From: Chlorops oryzae
Taxonomy: Eukaryota; Arthropoda; Insecta; Diptera; Chloropidae
Reading direction: 5' to 3'
Length of the DNA stretch: 64,000 nucleotides
NCBI GenBank assembly: GCA_020466095.1
Contig: CM035807.1
Span: 27,415,380-27,479,379 of the forward strand
Below, piece by piece: positions 1-11,242 of this stretch; position 1 is the stretch's first letter, and each line of letters begins with the position of its first letter. The notes under the pieces are model-generated. The model was not told the origin of the DNA and did no database searches. It worked only from the letters and a program-made list of their open reading frames with translations. Both the position numbers and the translations under genes were made by a program.

Positions 1-502
1 ACAAATTATCCCTCAAATTAAAGAAAATAAGTATTTCGAATACTGATTTCTTCACACCTCTAAGATCGGTCAGTAAAATAAGATTATGTAAACCTTTAAA
101 ACCCTTAGAAAAACACATATTTTTAGAGAAAAAAAAAAAAGATTTTTTTTCATCGCCATCATAAATGATCATTGCTGCTAACCGAATAAAAAAAATATTT
201 GTTTTCAAAATCTATTCATAAATGACAAAGTTATAGTTTTATAAGCGAGCGAGCAAACGCCAAATAATCAAGAAAATTTGATTTTCACTTTTAAGATGTG
301 ACACTTCAATTTTTACTCTTTAGACATTGAAACCGTTTTTCTCAACGGTCCTGGCCCTACAAAAAAAAAAAAAAACTATTCGTACGACAATTTTGAAATT
401 TAAAAATGCTTTTTTTAACTCATTAATTGCTATCGTCCCTACAAGAATGGCTTATTTTCGAAAATAATATTTTCTTTTTTTAAAAACGATTTTTATAAAA
501 AA
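1..502. other. AT-rich sequence without recognisable gene
   Basis: Low-complexity AT-rich DNA with several poly-A and poly-T runs. I see no coding potential and no repeat end before the element that begins near 503. Confidence 0.6.
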
Positions 503-661
503 ACAAGTAAAGAAGTTTACATCGGCTAAGCCGATTGCACACAACCTTTTCCTCACCTGAAATATGTTTAAAACATTACCTTAACAAAAATTCCTGCCGT
601 TCCTAGCTTGGATATCTATTTATACCTTCTAAGACTCGAGATTATTATTAAGCACAAAATT

Positions 662-1165
662 TTCGCGGATGGTGAGCATGGTCAAATTTTAACCGTTAGA
701 GGACATTTTGTCTAGCTGCGAAAACTCAATTCAAAATAGTGAAAATTAAATTTTTGCAATTTCGCGATTGGTGGTCATGGTCAAAATTTAACCGTTAGAG
801 GACATTTTTGTTAGCTGCGAAAACCTCAATTAAAATAGTGAAAATATTTTGCGAATTTCGCGGATGGTGGTCTTGATCAAATTTTAACCCTTAAGGACAT
901 TTTTTTAACTGCGAAATACCAATTCAAATATGAAAATAAATTTTGCGAATTTCGCGGATGGTGGTCGTCAAATTTTAACCTTAGAAAATTTAGTTTACTG
1001 CGAAAACTCATTCAAAATAGTGAAAATCAAATTTTCGCGAATTTCGCGGATGGTGGTCTTGATCAAATTTTAACCCTTAGAGGACATTTTGTTTAGCTGC
1101 GAAATACTCAATTCAAAATAGTGAAAATCAATTTTTGCGAATTTCGCGAAATGTGGTCATGGTCA
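662..1165 (+). repeat. Degenerate ~100 bp tandem repeat in family 1 element
   Basis: About five units of the same satellite that is seen in good order at 14859-17090. Each unit carries the words 'tttcgcggatggtgg', 'aaattttaacc', 'tagctgcgaaa' and 'caaaatagtgaaaat'. These units have many single-base losses compared with the later array, so they are either old or poorly polished. Confidence 0.75.
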
Positions 1166-1583
1166 AAATTTATCCATAATGGACGACTTTATTTGGCGGC
1201 AAAATACACAATCAGAAGAAGCAAAAAAATAATTTTTGTATTCAGATATGAGAATAAGAGAAAGAGTGTTTTTTTCTATTGTGTAGAATGATGACCATAG
1301 TTATAGCGATGTCGCAATTTTTTTCAGCGAAAGCTTAAGTCTACATAGTAGCTATACACTCACCAAATTTCAATAAGCTGGGATGTATAGTAAAAAATTA
1401 TCCAGGAAAAAACGTTAAAAATCGTGATTTTTGAAACTTCTGAACCACTTCCCACGACCCAAGAAGGGACTACGAAAATTGTATGCAGTTTTTCGGACAT
1501 TTACCTGGTTGAAGTCCATGCCAAATTTCAATATGATATCTTTCATGGCTTAGGAGTAAATTACGAAAAACTAAAGTGTGACC

Positions 1584-1611
1584 GACAGACAGACAGACAG
1601 ACAGACAGACA

Positions 1612-1670
<59 letters not shown>
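1584..1670 (+). repeat. (CAGA)n microsatellite inside the element
   Basis: Pure gacagaca repeat with one interruption. The same position in other copies of the family (2544-2568 and 17511-17562) holds a shorter tract, so the length varies between copies while the flanks stay the same. Apparent ORFs across it are repeat translations. Confidence 0.9.
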
Positions 1671-1800
1671 TGGCTAGATCGATTCCTCTTGTCACCCTGA
1701 TCAAGAATATATATATATGTCTATATCTTCCGCGACTCCTTTGGTATGTTACATACACCGTGCCAAACTTAATATACCCTTTCCCTTCGGAAAAGGTATA

Positions 1801-3385
1801 ACAAGTAAAGAAGTTTACATCGGCTAAGCCGATTGCACACATACATTTTCCTCAGCCTGAAATATGTTAAAACATTACCTTAACAAAAATTCCTGCCGTT
1901 TTCGTTGTTCTAGCTTGGATATCTATTTATACCTTATCTGTACTTCGATTTAGCTTCTAAAACTCGAGATTATTATTAAGCACAAAATTTTCGCGGATGG
2001 TGGTCATGGTCAAATTTGTACCGTTAGAGGACATTTTGTATAGCTGCGAAATCCTCAATTCAAAATAGTGAAAATCAAAATTTTGCGATTTTCGCGGATT
2101 ATGGTCATGGTCAAATTTTAATCTTATGTGACGACTTTATTTGGCGGCAAAATACACAATCAGAAGAAGCAAAAAAAAATTATTTTTGTATACAGATATG
2201 AGAATAAGAGAAAGAGTGTTTATTTCTAATGAGTAGGATGATGACCATAAATATAGCGATGTCGCAATTTTTTTTTTTTTTAGCGAAAGCATAAGTCTAC
2301 ATAGTAGCTATACACATACCAAATTTCAATAAGCTGGGATGTATAGTAAAAAAGTTATTCACGAAAAACGTTAAAAATCTTGATTTTTGAAACTTCTGAA
2401 CCACTTCCCACGACCCAAGAAGGGACTACGAAAACAATTTTTATGCAGTTTTTCGGACATTTACCTGGTTCATGTCCATGCCGAATTTCAATATGATATC
2501 TTTCATGGCTTAGGAGTAAATTACGAAAAACTAAAGTGTGACCGACAGACAGACAGACAGACAGACATGGCTAGATCGATTCCTCTTGTCACCCTGATTT
2601 AGAATATATCTGTAGTCGTATGGAAGAGTAGCTTAAGTCGAAAATTGTTGTTTTGAGTTATTGACGATTTTTGTGTTATTTTAATTTGAACAGATTTTCA
2701 CCCAATTTTTTTAATCGAACATGTTGTTTAGAGTGTTACCATGAATTAAAAATGAAAGTTTTAAAATTAACTCCAGAATCTGAAAGATTTTAAGCTTTTT
2801 TTCACTTAAGTGCTTTTTTCATATTGAAATTAAAATTTTACTGATACTTAAGTCACTTAAGTTATTTTATCGAAATAAAAATTAAAGTAAACACCGAGTT
2901 ATGTGAACATAAGATGTTTTATTCAAACTTTTCATAAATAAACAAAGTAAATAAAATTAATAATATTCGTACATAAGTTGTTTTTAAAAAAGAATTTGGT
3001 GTTGTGAAGAGCGAAATTATAAAAACCTTATGTGAACTTAAGTGATTCTGTCATATAAATACTGTAAGATAAGAAAAAGTAAATAAAATTAAGTTGACAT
3101 AAGATGATTTAACAGATGCAATTTTGTTTTAAAAAACTTAAGCTATTAAGTAAGTTTCAAATAATTTGGTTAATAAATAAAATATTAAAAAACGGACTTA
3201 AACCAATGATGGGGCATTTTTTCTAGAATACGGTCAATGTAATAACTCAATTTCGTCTTATGTCGACTTAAGCTACTCTTCCATACGACCACAGATATAT
3301 ATATGTCTATATCTATCGCGACTCCTTTGGTATGTTGCATACTCCGTGCCAAACTTAATATACCCTTTCCTTCGGAAAAGGTATA
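1801..3385 (+). mobile_element. DINE/mini-me-like element, family 1, copy 2 (interrupted)
   Basis: Starts with the same acaagtaaagaagtttac end at the base after copy 1 stops, and ends with the same ccttcggaaaagg hairpin and tata at 3385. It has only about one and a half units of the internal repeat and a short (CAGA) tract. Its (AT)n segment near 2605 is split by the inserted MITE at 2610-3294. The right part resumes at 3295 with the expected atatatatgtctatatct sequence. Confidence 0.75.
2610..3294. mobile_element. 685 bp MITE with ~30 bp terminal inverted repeats
   Basis: The left end ctgtagtcgtatggaagagt is matched in reverse complement at the right end, with one mismatch, and pairing continues through gcttaagtcga. 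It sits in the (AT)n tract of the surrounding element, so the target duplication cannot be read with certainty. The interior is AT-rich and repeats the word cttaagt many times. There is no ORF. The superfamily is not clear. Confidence 0.75.
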
Positions 3386-3983
3386 AAAACAAACAAAAAT
3401 CTGATTTTCAAGACTTTTTTGCTACAGTCCGCAATGAAATTTTTCCAATGAAAGGCTTTAATTCTGGTAGCGACGGTAACGACATATCTACTGACTGTAA
3501 TCGAATCGACATTTTTTATTTCAGACCACATTAACAGCTGCTATCACTATGACCATTGACCGACGCTTTTTTGCGTCTAATTTAAATAAAATATTTAAAA
3601 AACTATTGATGTCAAATTTCCATAGAAAAACTGTTTCAAGTTTAAAATTTGATTATGAATAAGGGTGTATCTGAGGACAGGACGCCATACGCAGAGGCAT
3701 ATTGTTTTGGGTGGTTTGGTTCAACCTGTCTTCGGAACACAAGTAAATGCTGCGCTTACATTTGGCCACGAACACTCTCACTCTAATGTTTCGCCGCTGA
3801 AAGCGATCGAAAAGTATCCACTATTGATCCTGTAAGTCACTTTCGTTATCCTTACAACTAGTTAAATCCTGAGTGCTATAAAAATATTGAAATCATAAAT
3901 GGCGCTTTAACCCTTAAAACCGAATAAAAATAGAAAACATTAATCCTTTAAATGCTTCAAATATTCGCTTATCCACATTTACA

Positions 3984-4011
3984 CATGCACACACACACAT
4001 ACACACACCGC
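3984..4011. repeat. (CA)n microsatellite
   Basis: Imperfect CA dinucleotide repeat with t interruptions. Confidence 0.8.
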
Positions 4012-4340
4012 ACACGTTAATCTTGGTGTAAATAAATACGAAAGCAACACAGTACACTGCATTTAAATTTTTTGACGCTCCGTTTTTCCCTCTTCCTCCA
4101 TCCATTTCCTTTTGCCTTTCCTGCTGCATCTTCTGTTATTTTTCTTTGACAACAGACATTTTCCTTTCAATGTCGCCATTCAACGCCCATTAGCGCACTA
4201 TGAATATTCAAAGTTTTCCGCTGAGTTTGGCATGTTACGACAAAGCTCGACAGATCCCCCATCCAGACACCCTGCTGCACAGCTTCCCCCCTTCATTCTT
4301 CATTCTTATGGATTCTATGGGCTTGAACTAAAAAAAAAAA

Positions 4341-4368
4341 TACACACACACACGCGCGCGCGCGCGAC
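4341..4368. repeat. (CA)n followed by (CG)n
   Basis: A CA run passes directly into an alternating CG run. This is all alternating purine-pyrimidine sequence, so it could form Z-DNA. Confidence 0.8.
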
Positions 4369-4496
4369 TACTGCATAGCGAGGCATGGAAAACATGCAAA
4401 AGCGAAAAGACCTAAAATGGAGGAACAAGCAAAAAAGAAATCCTTCGACACATTCACCGTGTATCGGTGTGGCACGGTGTTCGGATCTCCCTCACT

Positions 4497-4498
4497 TG

Positions 4499-4530
<32 letters not shown>
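4497..4530. repeat. (TG)n microsatellite
   Basis: Near-perfect TG dinucleotide repeat. A second one lies at 4702-4733. Confidence 0.9.
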
Positions 4531-4531
<1 letters not shown>

Positions 4532-4701
4532 CAACTGTGTACATGCAAAATCAGATCTGCATTTATGAGCTAAAAAAGTTTTTAGCTTCTGCTGATTGTT
4601 TTCACTGTTGCGCCTTGTTCTATGCTACGGTACGAAACCTTGCGTTTACCATACTCTATTTCATATCCATTGTACGTACATGGCTAGATGTGTGTCTGTG
4701 T

Positions 4702-4733
4702 ATTTATGTGCATGTGTGTGTGTGTGTGTGTGT
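4702..4733. repeat. (TG)n microsatellite
   Basis: Second TG tract, about 170 bp after the first. Confidence 0.9.
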
Positions 4734-4878
4734 CATCGTGTGCCTCATTTGTTGTTATTGTGCTATTTTTCCATTTCTCATTGAAATCATTTGAAAGTTT
4801 TTTGCTTCTCATCTGGCTTTAACTTCACAGTTTTTTTCCACTATTCGTCATGGAAAAACTTTTTCCTTTCACTATGCG

Positions 4879-4926
4879 CTTTGCTCTGCTCTGCTCTGCT
4901 TTGCTCTGCTTTTCTTTGCTTTGCTC
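4879..4926. repeat. (CTCTG)n minisatellite
   Basis: Tandem ctctg/ctttg pentamers. Confidence 0.8.
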
Positions 4927-5033
4927 TCTTGCTGCACAACAAAGACAAAGCAGCAATTTTGTTTACAGCCAACCATAACTTTCCAGTATTATAAAAATAG
5001 TAAAAACGACAAAACAATGACATCAACAACAAA

Positions 5034-5122
5034 ATAAAACAACAATAACAACAACTACATCGACCAAAACAGCAGCAGTAGCAACAGCGACGGCAACAGC
5101 AACAGCAACAACAACAACGATA
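5034..5122. repeat. CAA/CAG trinucleotide-rich tract
   Basis: Interrupted caa and cag triplets. Long tracts like this are common in fly non-coding DNA and coding DNA alike. No supported exon surrounds it. Confidence 0.8.
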
Positions 5123-6292
5123 AGCGACATTATTGACTTTTAAAAAGTTTTGAAACTTTTTCCCTTCCCCCATGCATTCGGTTTTCCGCTTTGCCGTCTA
5201 CTTCTGATTTGTTTGGATTTTGCAGCGAAAATTAAATTATAGCTTTTACAGCACTTTGAATGCACTTTACGATGGCATAGGCCAAAATCGCCATCAATTT
5301 TTCTAGCGCAGCATAAACACACATCACAAACAGCGTTGCCAGATTTTTGTGTGGAAAATTCCCGTTTGTTTGCTCCAAGCACACTGTTTTTCCCCATTTT
5401 ATTTTATTTTTCCCCCGTTTTTTCCCGATTTGCTTTAACTAGCGCAAAAGTGTGGCTTATCTTACATTTGTTTATTTTTTGAATATTATTATGTAATAAG
5501 AAATGTGCAAATAACTACAAAAAATATTCTTAGCAAACATAATTTGTCTTCTCGTTGCTGTTCCTTTGACCAAGTTTCCTAAGTTTGTGTGTTATAGGTG
5601 CGGGTTTTTTGGTCGGCGAATTTGAGGCGATTCAAAATCTCGACCTCCTTTTTCCTCCTACGCGTTTCGACAAAGTAGCCTTGTATGTTAGTCTTCCTCA
5701 GGGAGTCTATTTTTATTGACAATTTTTTTCACATTTTTGAAAAAGATTTACGATTAAAATTTACAATTGTTAATAATTTTAACTAACATCATTTTTTTTA
5801 GATAAATTTTTTCATTAGTAGGAGAAGTCTTCTTTTTTAAATTGACAGAAAACCTATTCTGAACAAACAAAAATTGTCTTCCTTTTTAAATTAATTTAAA
5901 TTTAATATTGCATAGACAATAAATCGAAAATATTTTCATAAAAAATATATATAATATATCGGCGACTTGTAGGCGTTTTCCCCGTTTTAAAGTCAATTTT
6001 CCCCGTCGCACAGTGATATGACCATACAAAAGTTGATAATAAATAGAAGGAGTGCTTCCATCCTTATGAAGCTTGGCACATATGTTAATTTAGGGTTGCG
6101 GATTCCAAAAATTTCATTAAATTTAATGCACTTTTCTCAGAAATAACGATTTTTATTCAAAATTTTAAGCTTTATCAAAGCATTGGAAAAAACGAATAAG
6201 CAAAAAATTCTGCAATATATTAATTTGTAATTTTTACGTAACATTTTTTCTTTTTAAAACTAAATTTTTCACTTCAACAGGTGATTTAGTTG

Positions 6293-6543
6293 TAATGGGC
6301 TCAACGCAGATATGAAGGATGTAAATTTCCTATACTAAACACATTCAAAAAAACGAAGAAATACTTTGAGTTACTTCTGATACTTCAACGAATACGCAGA
6401 TTAAAAGCAATCGAACATGCAGGGTTGCATTTAAATCATACATTTTCTATATTTCTGTTGACCTGTCATCGAAATTTCAACTCTGATTTCCTTTCTTCAC
6501 AAGAACGAGCTCTATACTTCCTGCATATCTGCGTAGAGCCCAT
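6293..6543. repeat. Inverted repeat pair, possible MITE
   Basis: The left arm atgggctcaacgcagatatg (6296 on) matches the complement of the right arm near 6515-6542, with a few mismatches over about 25 bp. A clear target duplication is missing, so the outer limits are uncertain. Confidence 0.45.
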
Positions 6544-6650
6544 AAAGATAAAATTTTTTAAAGGAGACCACTTTTGCGCTCACATAGCACAAACACAGCT
6601 ATGTTTTGATATAGATCGTCCACTTATGTACGTACACATACGCTAAGTAA

Positions 6651-7577
6651 ACAAGTAAGGGTGTTATAGTCAGGCGAGCCAGACAATAATATACTCCACA
6701 GACACACATGTTCAAATAATTTTTGAACCACGCCCAAAAAACAGGACCACTAAGAAAGAATATTCAAGAGGTTTTTAAGGCCATTAGGGGCCCCATATAC
6801 CGAGTTTTTTAAATTTCTTTATGAAAACCGCCCCTTTTCCACGCCCACTTTTCCAATTTTTTTTACAACTCTAATCCGAGGCTTAAATATACGCTCAAAT
6901 TCTAAGTTTCATTGAAATATTTCGAAAAAGTCCGATTTTGAGGCAGTTTTGGGATTTTTGTGACAGACCCTAGTACTGCTGGTACCCTTAATAATGGACC
7001 GACCAAGGAAATTTTTTGGGAGGATGTTTATGGCTACTAAGGAAGAATAAGTGCCAAATTTCGTTCAAGTCCCATTTGAATTTCGGGCGTAGGGGACAAT
7101 TTTCGAAAAATTCCCTTCTACCACGCCCACTTTTTAAATTTTTGGAATCATATTACTTGTCTTGAAACATGTTCAAATATCAAATTTCATCAAAATATCT
7201 TGAAAAACTTAGATTTTAGAGCAGTTTTTGTGATTTTCGTAACAGACCCTAGTACTGGAGGTACCCCTAAAAATGGTCCGATCGGGTCCATTCTCGAACT
7301 TGTTCTTACTCATGTCGCCGTGAGCACGCATACCAAATTTCTTCAAGATAGCTCAACTCCTTCGATAAGAAAACTGTATACAAACAGACAGACGGACAGA
7401 CAGACGGACAGACAGACGGACAGACAGACGGACAGACAGACGGACATGGCTAAATCGAATCTCCTAGTGACGCTGATCATTTCTATATATATTTTGTATG
7501 GTCTATCTCGACTGGTTCTGGGTGTTACACACAACCACACAAACGCAATATACCCTCGACACAGAGTGTGTCGGGTA
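6651..7577 (+). mobile_element. DINE/mini-me-like element, family 2, copy 1
   Basis: The 5' end acaagtaagggtgttatagt is followed by a palindrome (tcaggcgagcc). The body has the repeated phrase cagaccctagtactg at about 6965 and 7245. A (GACGGACA)n tract lies at 7386-7446, then a tatatat stretch. The terminal hairpin cgacacagagtgtgtcg ends at gggta. It shares the first eight bases and the order of parts with family 1, but the bodies differ. The 3' end is cut at a TA by the next element. Confidence 0.75.
7386..7446 (+). repeat. (GACGGACA)n microsatellite
   Basis: Tandem gacggacagaca units inside the family 2 element, in the RGAC register that is typical of mini-me elements. Confidence 0.85.
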
Positions 7578-7769
7578 CACCGAGAGAAATCACAACAGTT
7601 AAATCAACTACTTAGAACAGTTAAAGTAAGAGTGGCCAAATAAACTGTATTCCGCGTTAAATGCACTGAAAAAGGCAGTCAAATGAACAGTTGAAAAACA
7701 GTTACTTTTTATGTTCAAATTCGCTTTCGTTCACTTAGATGTATAAGTTCGCATTCTGATCAACCGTCT

Positions 7770-7852
7770 CCGGAGTTTTCGATAGCTCAGTTGTGTAAGC
7801 TGTGACTCGACACCCGTGAGCTTTGGGGTTCTATCCCTGCTGGCGGCGGGAA
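7770..7852 (+). repeat. tRNA-like (Pol III promoter-like) module in element A
   Basis: An A-box-like tagctcagttg lies at 7783 and a B-box-like ggttctatccc at 7827, with tRNA-like spacing, then a long T run that could stop Pol III. The acceptor stem does not pair well, so it is not a working tRNA. Probably a tRNA-derived or SINE segment carried by the element. Confidence 0.5.
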
Positions 7853-9123
7853 TTTTTCTGAATTTTTTTTTTTAATTACAGTTTTTTTTTTTTTTTTTTT
7901 GTTCAGAGTGTGGTTTTTTTGGAAGGCAAAAATTTTCTCCTAAGTTTTTAAGGTTTTAATTTATTTAATTTTTTTTTAATGGTTCATTTTCAAGCAAAAA
8001 ATTTTGGGAGTGAAACAATTCCTTAAGCACGTTCCCCAAAACTTGAGCAACCATCCCAAGTAACAAAAATGTTTATTACCATAACTTAAAGAAGTAGTGA
8101 AGAAGGCTACAAAAGGTTTGCACTCCGTCTTTAAGACATATTAAAGTCCAAATTAAGTGCAAAAGGGCCCATGTGGGCGGTCCGATAGAAGAAATTGAGA
8201 AGCGTATTTCTATCTTAATTGCCACTTAAATAGGAGAGCGAAGTTTCAAGTTTTAGTTTTTATCTTCTTAAAGGCTTCTTAACTCCAGCACAGCTTATGA
8301 GTTTATAAAAACATTCTCTATCTCTTTTTATCCCATTGATTTAAATACTAATGATAAAATGAAACGAAAACATAATTCGCAGAGGGTGTTGGTTCTGTCT
8401 AAAATTTTATTGACAAGATATTTGTGTTCATCAATGCTATGATAAGTAAAATAAGTGACTTTGGTTTTTGTTCGTTACGCCAAATTGAAGCGATTTTACA
8501 AACGCAACGACTTTTACGGTGAAATTACACCTGCTACCCCCTTCAAAATTCACGCGCTGGTGCTTAAAAATGTGTTTTTTGTGGGGTTTTAGTATATACT
8601 TTTCTTAAGTCAAATAATTTGCAAAGATTAACTCGTAAGCATTTTAAATTTCGTACAATCATAAGTATTGCTGCAAATTAGAAGGAATACAAATATAATA
8701 ATTTGATTAGGAAAAGTTTAACATCCGAGCGTACACCATTCCCTTCGGTGGTCGACACCGGACTGAAATGCAGGGTGGCCATAATTTTTTTACAATTTGA
8801 CAGCACACGTTGATGAAAAACACTTTACTAATTTAAGTACGATATTCGAAGTATTAAATACGTCCCATCATACCGATTTAATGCTTCGAATATGGCTACT
8901 AATTTCAGAACCATCTAAGACTGCTTTAAGAAGGATATTAAATACCAATTTAAAACCAAAGTGACAGCTCTACTTTAAAACCGATTTAAGTGACATTAAA
9001 GAAGGGAGGATTCAAATACCAAAAACTGATCATATTAAGTTTGAATAAAGAAATGAAATACCGAATGAATACCACATTTTGCTTATATAAGCTCAAGTGA
9101 GCATTTTGACCAACAAATTAAAT

Positions 9124-9202
9124 TCGTTCGTTTAGCGTAATCGTTAAGACGTTCGCCCAGCGAAGTGTGGAGGTCAGCGGTTCAAAGCTCGGCCGAGGCG
9201 AG
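9124..9202 (+). repeat. Second tRNA-like module in element A
   Basis: An A-box-like tagcgtaatcgttaagacg is followed by a B-box-like ggttcaaagctc at 9179. Same strand as the first module. No good cloverleaf. Confidence 0.5.
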
Positions 9203-9692
9203 AAAATTTTAAGAGATGAAAGAGAAAAAGATTTAAATAGAAACAAATAAATAAAGAAAAAATATAATAATTTAATAAAAATAAAAAATATTAATAAAAG
9301 AAGATAAAAAAAAGTCAAGCAAAAAATAAATTTTTTTTCCCAGTCGCTGGTGACAGTTGAATTAACCGCGAGACAGTTATATAAACCATCAGGTAGTTAT
9401 ATCCTTATTGACTGTGTTTGTACTGTTGAATTGACCGCTACTACACATAAGCTAAGAATTAACGGTGAACTCGGTTATTTTAACCTGCTTTTTCAGTTAA
9501 TATAACTACCTTTTTCTCTCGGTGTAGTTAAGTTCAAATGAAAACTACTTTAAATCTACTTTTAAACTACTCACGCTTCCTGCAGGCTATGACTTCTAAG
9601 CCAAAAACTTTACTGATCGATGGCTTTTCTCACACTATTATTGTGTTCTTCGTTGAAGCAATGGGAGAAATGTATACGACTAGCCGTCAAGA

Positions 9693-9764
9693 GCCTCTTT
9701 AGCTCAGTGGTAGAGCGCTGGTCTTGTAAACCAGCGGTCGTGAGTTCAATCCTCACAGGAGGCA
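9693..9764 (+). tRNA. tRNA-Thr (anticodon TGT)
   Basis: 72 nt cloverleaf. The acceptor stem gcctctt pairs with aggaggc (one G-T). The D arm contains tagctcagtggtagagc, the anticodon stem gctgg/ccagc encloses cttgtaa with TGT at its centre, and the T arm contains gagttcaatcctc. The discriminator is A. A T run follows (9767-9773) as a short Pol III terminator. There is no intron. It reads ACA codons in cytosolic translation. Identical in sequence to the gene at 11171. Confidence 0.95.
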
Positions 9765-10192
9765 GGCATTTTTCGAATTTTTTGCCGATTGGGAAAAGAA
9801 AAATAGCTAAATAAATAAAGAGCTTTTCTTCTTGTTCTAAGGGGGGATCTTCGTGAGAACATTTTTTTTTGTAGAAGATTTTACAATTTATTGCAATTCA
9901 ATGGAATTTTGACCGCGTTTATAGAAATTAAGAGGATATTGCAAAAAACAGAAAAAAACCCCATCAAGAAATACGAAAAGACGCTTTTAAAAACAAAAGT
10001 TCTTACAACTGGCGATCAGAATTATCCGCAAAAATGTACCGCCCAAAAGCATGCTTATAAACGGTGAATGATTATTTAAATGTATGTTTTTTTTTCTTTT
10101 TTTTTTTTGAAATGAACATACACCTCAGCCGGAAGTGATAAAAAAAAAAAAACCAACCGCAAGGCCCCAAATTATGAGTGAGATGTGACGAT

Positions 10193-11093
10193 CAGGGTTC
10201 GGACTATACTCCGATCGGAGTAGATCTACTCCAATTTTTTAAAATTTTTGAAATCTACTCCGCCACTACCCTTTACCTGAAATCTACTCCGATTTTTTCA
10301 CTTCACGAAACTCAAAAAATTTTTGTCTATGTCGCGATTTAGACGTAATGAGAACGAGTTTTTTTGTTTCCTCGCTCGCAAACAAATTGTTTTCCATGCA
10401 GATGTCTGTCTCTATATTTAGTAAATCGTGACTAATGGGGATAAAAAATGTAAGTATGTTTGGTCCAAATAAATTATTGACCTTTTTTATACCCAGCGTA
10501 AGCAGGGTATATTAGTTTTGTGCGAATCTTACAGCAGCCAGAACTAAGCTCCGTAGATATAGACATATATATATAGAAATGGTCAGGATCAAAAACTGAA
10601 TCGATTTAGACATGTCCGTCTGTCCGTCTGTCCGTCCGTCCGTGATCGGATCTCCTCCGAAACGGCTGGACCAAACAAGTCGAAATTTGGCACACAGGTA
10701 TATCGGGGTCCGAGTATGATCCTAAGTCAAAAAGTGGGAAACATCCTCCCACTGCCACGCCCACAAATGAATTTAATATTTTTTCAGTAAAATGCTTGTA
10801 ACTTGCGAACCACTCAACACATTTCATTGATATTTGGTGAACTGGTAAACTACAAAAAGGGACATATCCTGCAAAGGTGTAAGAAAAAAATTTATATGGC
10901 CCGCCCACTGTCACGCCCACAGATGGAGAGGCAAAGCATAGTGCGCCAATAATGTCGGGACGCTGGGTATTTCAAAGTCAAGCTTGTGCTTGTGCGAAAA
11001 TGAGAAATTGTATTTTATTACCCAATATTTCGTTTCTACTCCGATTTTTGCAGTCTTCTACTGCGAAATGGGATTTCCGTAGTCCGAAAACTG
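10193..11093. mobile_element. hAT-like element, interrupted
   Basis: The ends cagggttcggacta and tagtccgaaaactg are inverted repeats. The flanking 8-mers gtgacgat (10185) and gtgacatc (11094) agree at six of eight bases, as an old hAT duplication would. Subterminal repeats of ctactccg/cggagtag occur on both sides. A family 3 DINE-like element sits inside. No transposase remains. Confidence 0.6.
10488..10979 (-). mobile_element. DINE/mini-me-like element, family 3
   Basis: Bounded by tatacccagcgt and acgctgggta in inverted orientation. On the minus strand a GACGGACAGACGGACATG tract precedes the atatata stretch, which gives the orientation. The far 5' part (complement of acaagtaagaaagctaaag, seen at 56734) is missing, so this copy is truncated at that side near 10979. 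Confidence 0.65.
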
Positions 11094-11170
11094 GTGACAT
11101 CAATGAAAATATGAGACAACAAGAGAAGCGAACGCTTATATAATGAAATATGCGCGTTATGGAAACGTGA

Positions 11171-11242
11171 GCCTCTTTAGCTCAGTGGTAGAGCGCTGGT
11201 CTTGTAAACCAGCGGTCGTGAGTTCAATCCTCACAGGAGGCA
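11171..11242 (+). tRNA. tRNA-Thr (anticodon TGT), second copy
   Basis: Identical 72 nt sequence to the gene at 9693, with the same stems, TGT anticodon, A and B boxes and A discriminator. A longer T run (11270 on) can serve as terminator. The 5' and 3' flanks differ from the first copy, so either the duplication is old and the gene is conserved, or only the gene body was copied. Confidence 0.95.

Larger units (their letters stand above)
503..1800 (+). mobile_element. DINE/mini-me-like element, family 1, copy 1
   Basis: Non-autonomous, no ORF of its own. The 5' end reads acaagtaaagaagtttac and is followed by a short palindrome (cggctaagccg). The middle holds degenerate copies of a roughly 100 bp repeat. 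Near the 3' end come a (GACA)n tract, a tggctagatcgatt block, an (AT)n stretch and a terminal hairpin (ccttcggaaaagg) ending in tata. A GACR/GTCY microsatellite plus a TA tract in one element is the known signature of dipteran mini-me elements, which overlap with the DINE-1/Helentron group. The family placement is inference from structure. The next copy starts at the very next base. Confidence 0.75.
3386..6292. other. Unique AT-rich region with microsatellites
   Basis: No protein gene that I can support. The ORFs here are mostly translations of simple repeats such as CA, TG and CAA/CAG. Base composition and T-rich stretches look like fly intron or intergenic DNA. Confidence 0.55.
7578..9524. 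mobile_element. TA-flanked DNA element 'A' with CACCGAGAGAAA ends
   Basis: The left end caccgagagaaa and right end tttctctcggtg are inverted repeats. Both are flanked by TA (7576-7577 and 9525-9526), and the insertion falls in the gggta end of a DINE-like element. The word cagtta recurs near both ends. There is no transposase ORF, so it is non-autonomous at 1947 bp. It contains two tRNA-like promoter modules. The TA duplication allows Tc1/mariner or a CMC-type origin; I cannot decide. Confidence 0.7.

Noticed and set aside
1424..1842. ORFs made of Asp-Arg-Gln-Thr or Cys-Leu-Ser-Val repeats on both strands
   Set aside because: They are translations of the (CAGA)n microsatellite in DINE-like elements. 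The same holds for 2387-2602, 7200-7643 and 17355-17715.
4841..5173. Poly-Cys ORF on the minus strand
   Set aside because: It is the reverse reading of the CAA/CAG tract followed by the pentamer repeat.
5140..5397. Cys-rich minus-strand ORF
   Set aside because: The Cys residues have no zinc-finger spacing, and the lower frame runs into the CAA/CAG tract. I see no support.
7770..7852. A third tRNA gene
   Set aside because: A and B boxes are present, but the acceptor and anticodon stems do not pair well. Listed as a tRNA-like module.
10606..10920. 104-codon minus ORF
   Set aside because: It lies wholly in the family 3 DINE-like element and has no domain. It is opened by chance in non-coding repeat DNA.
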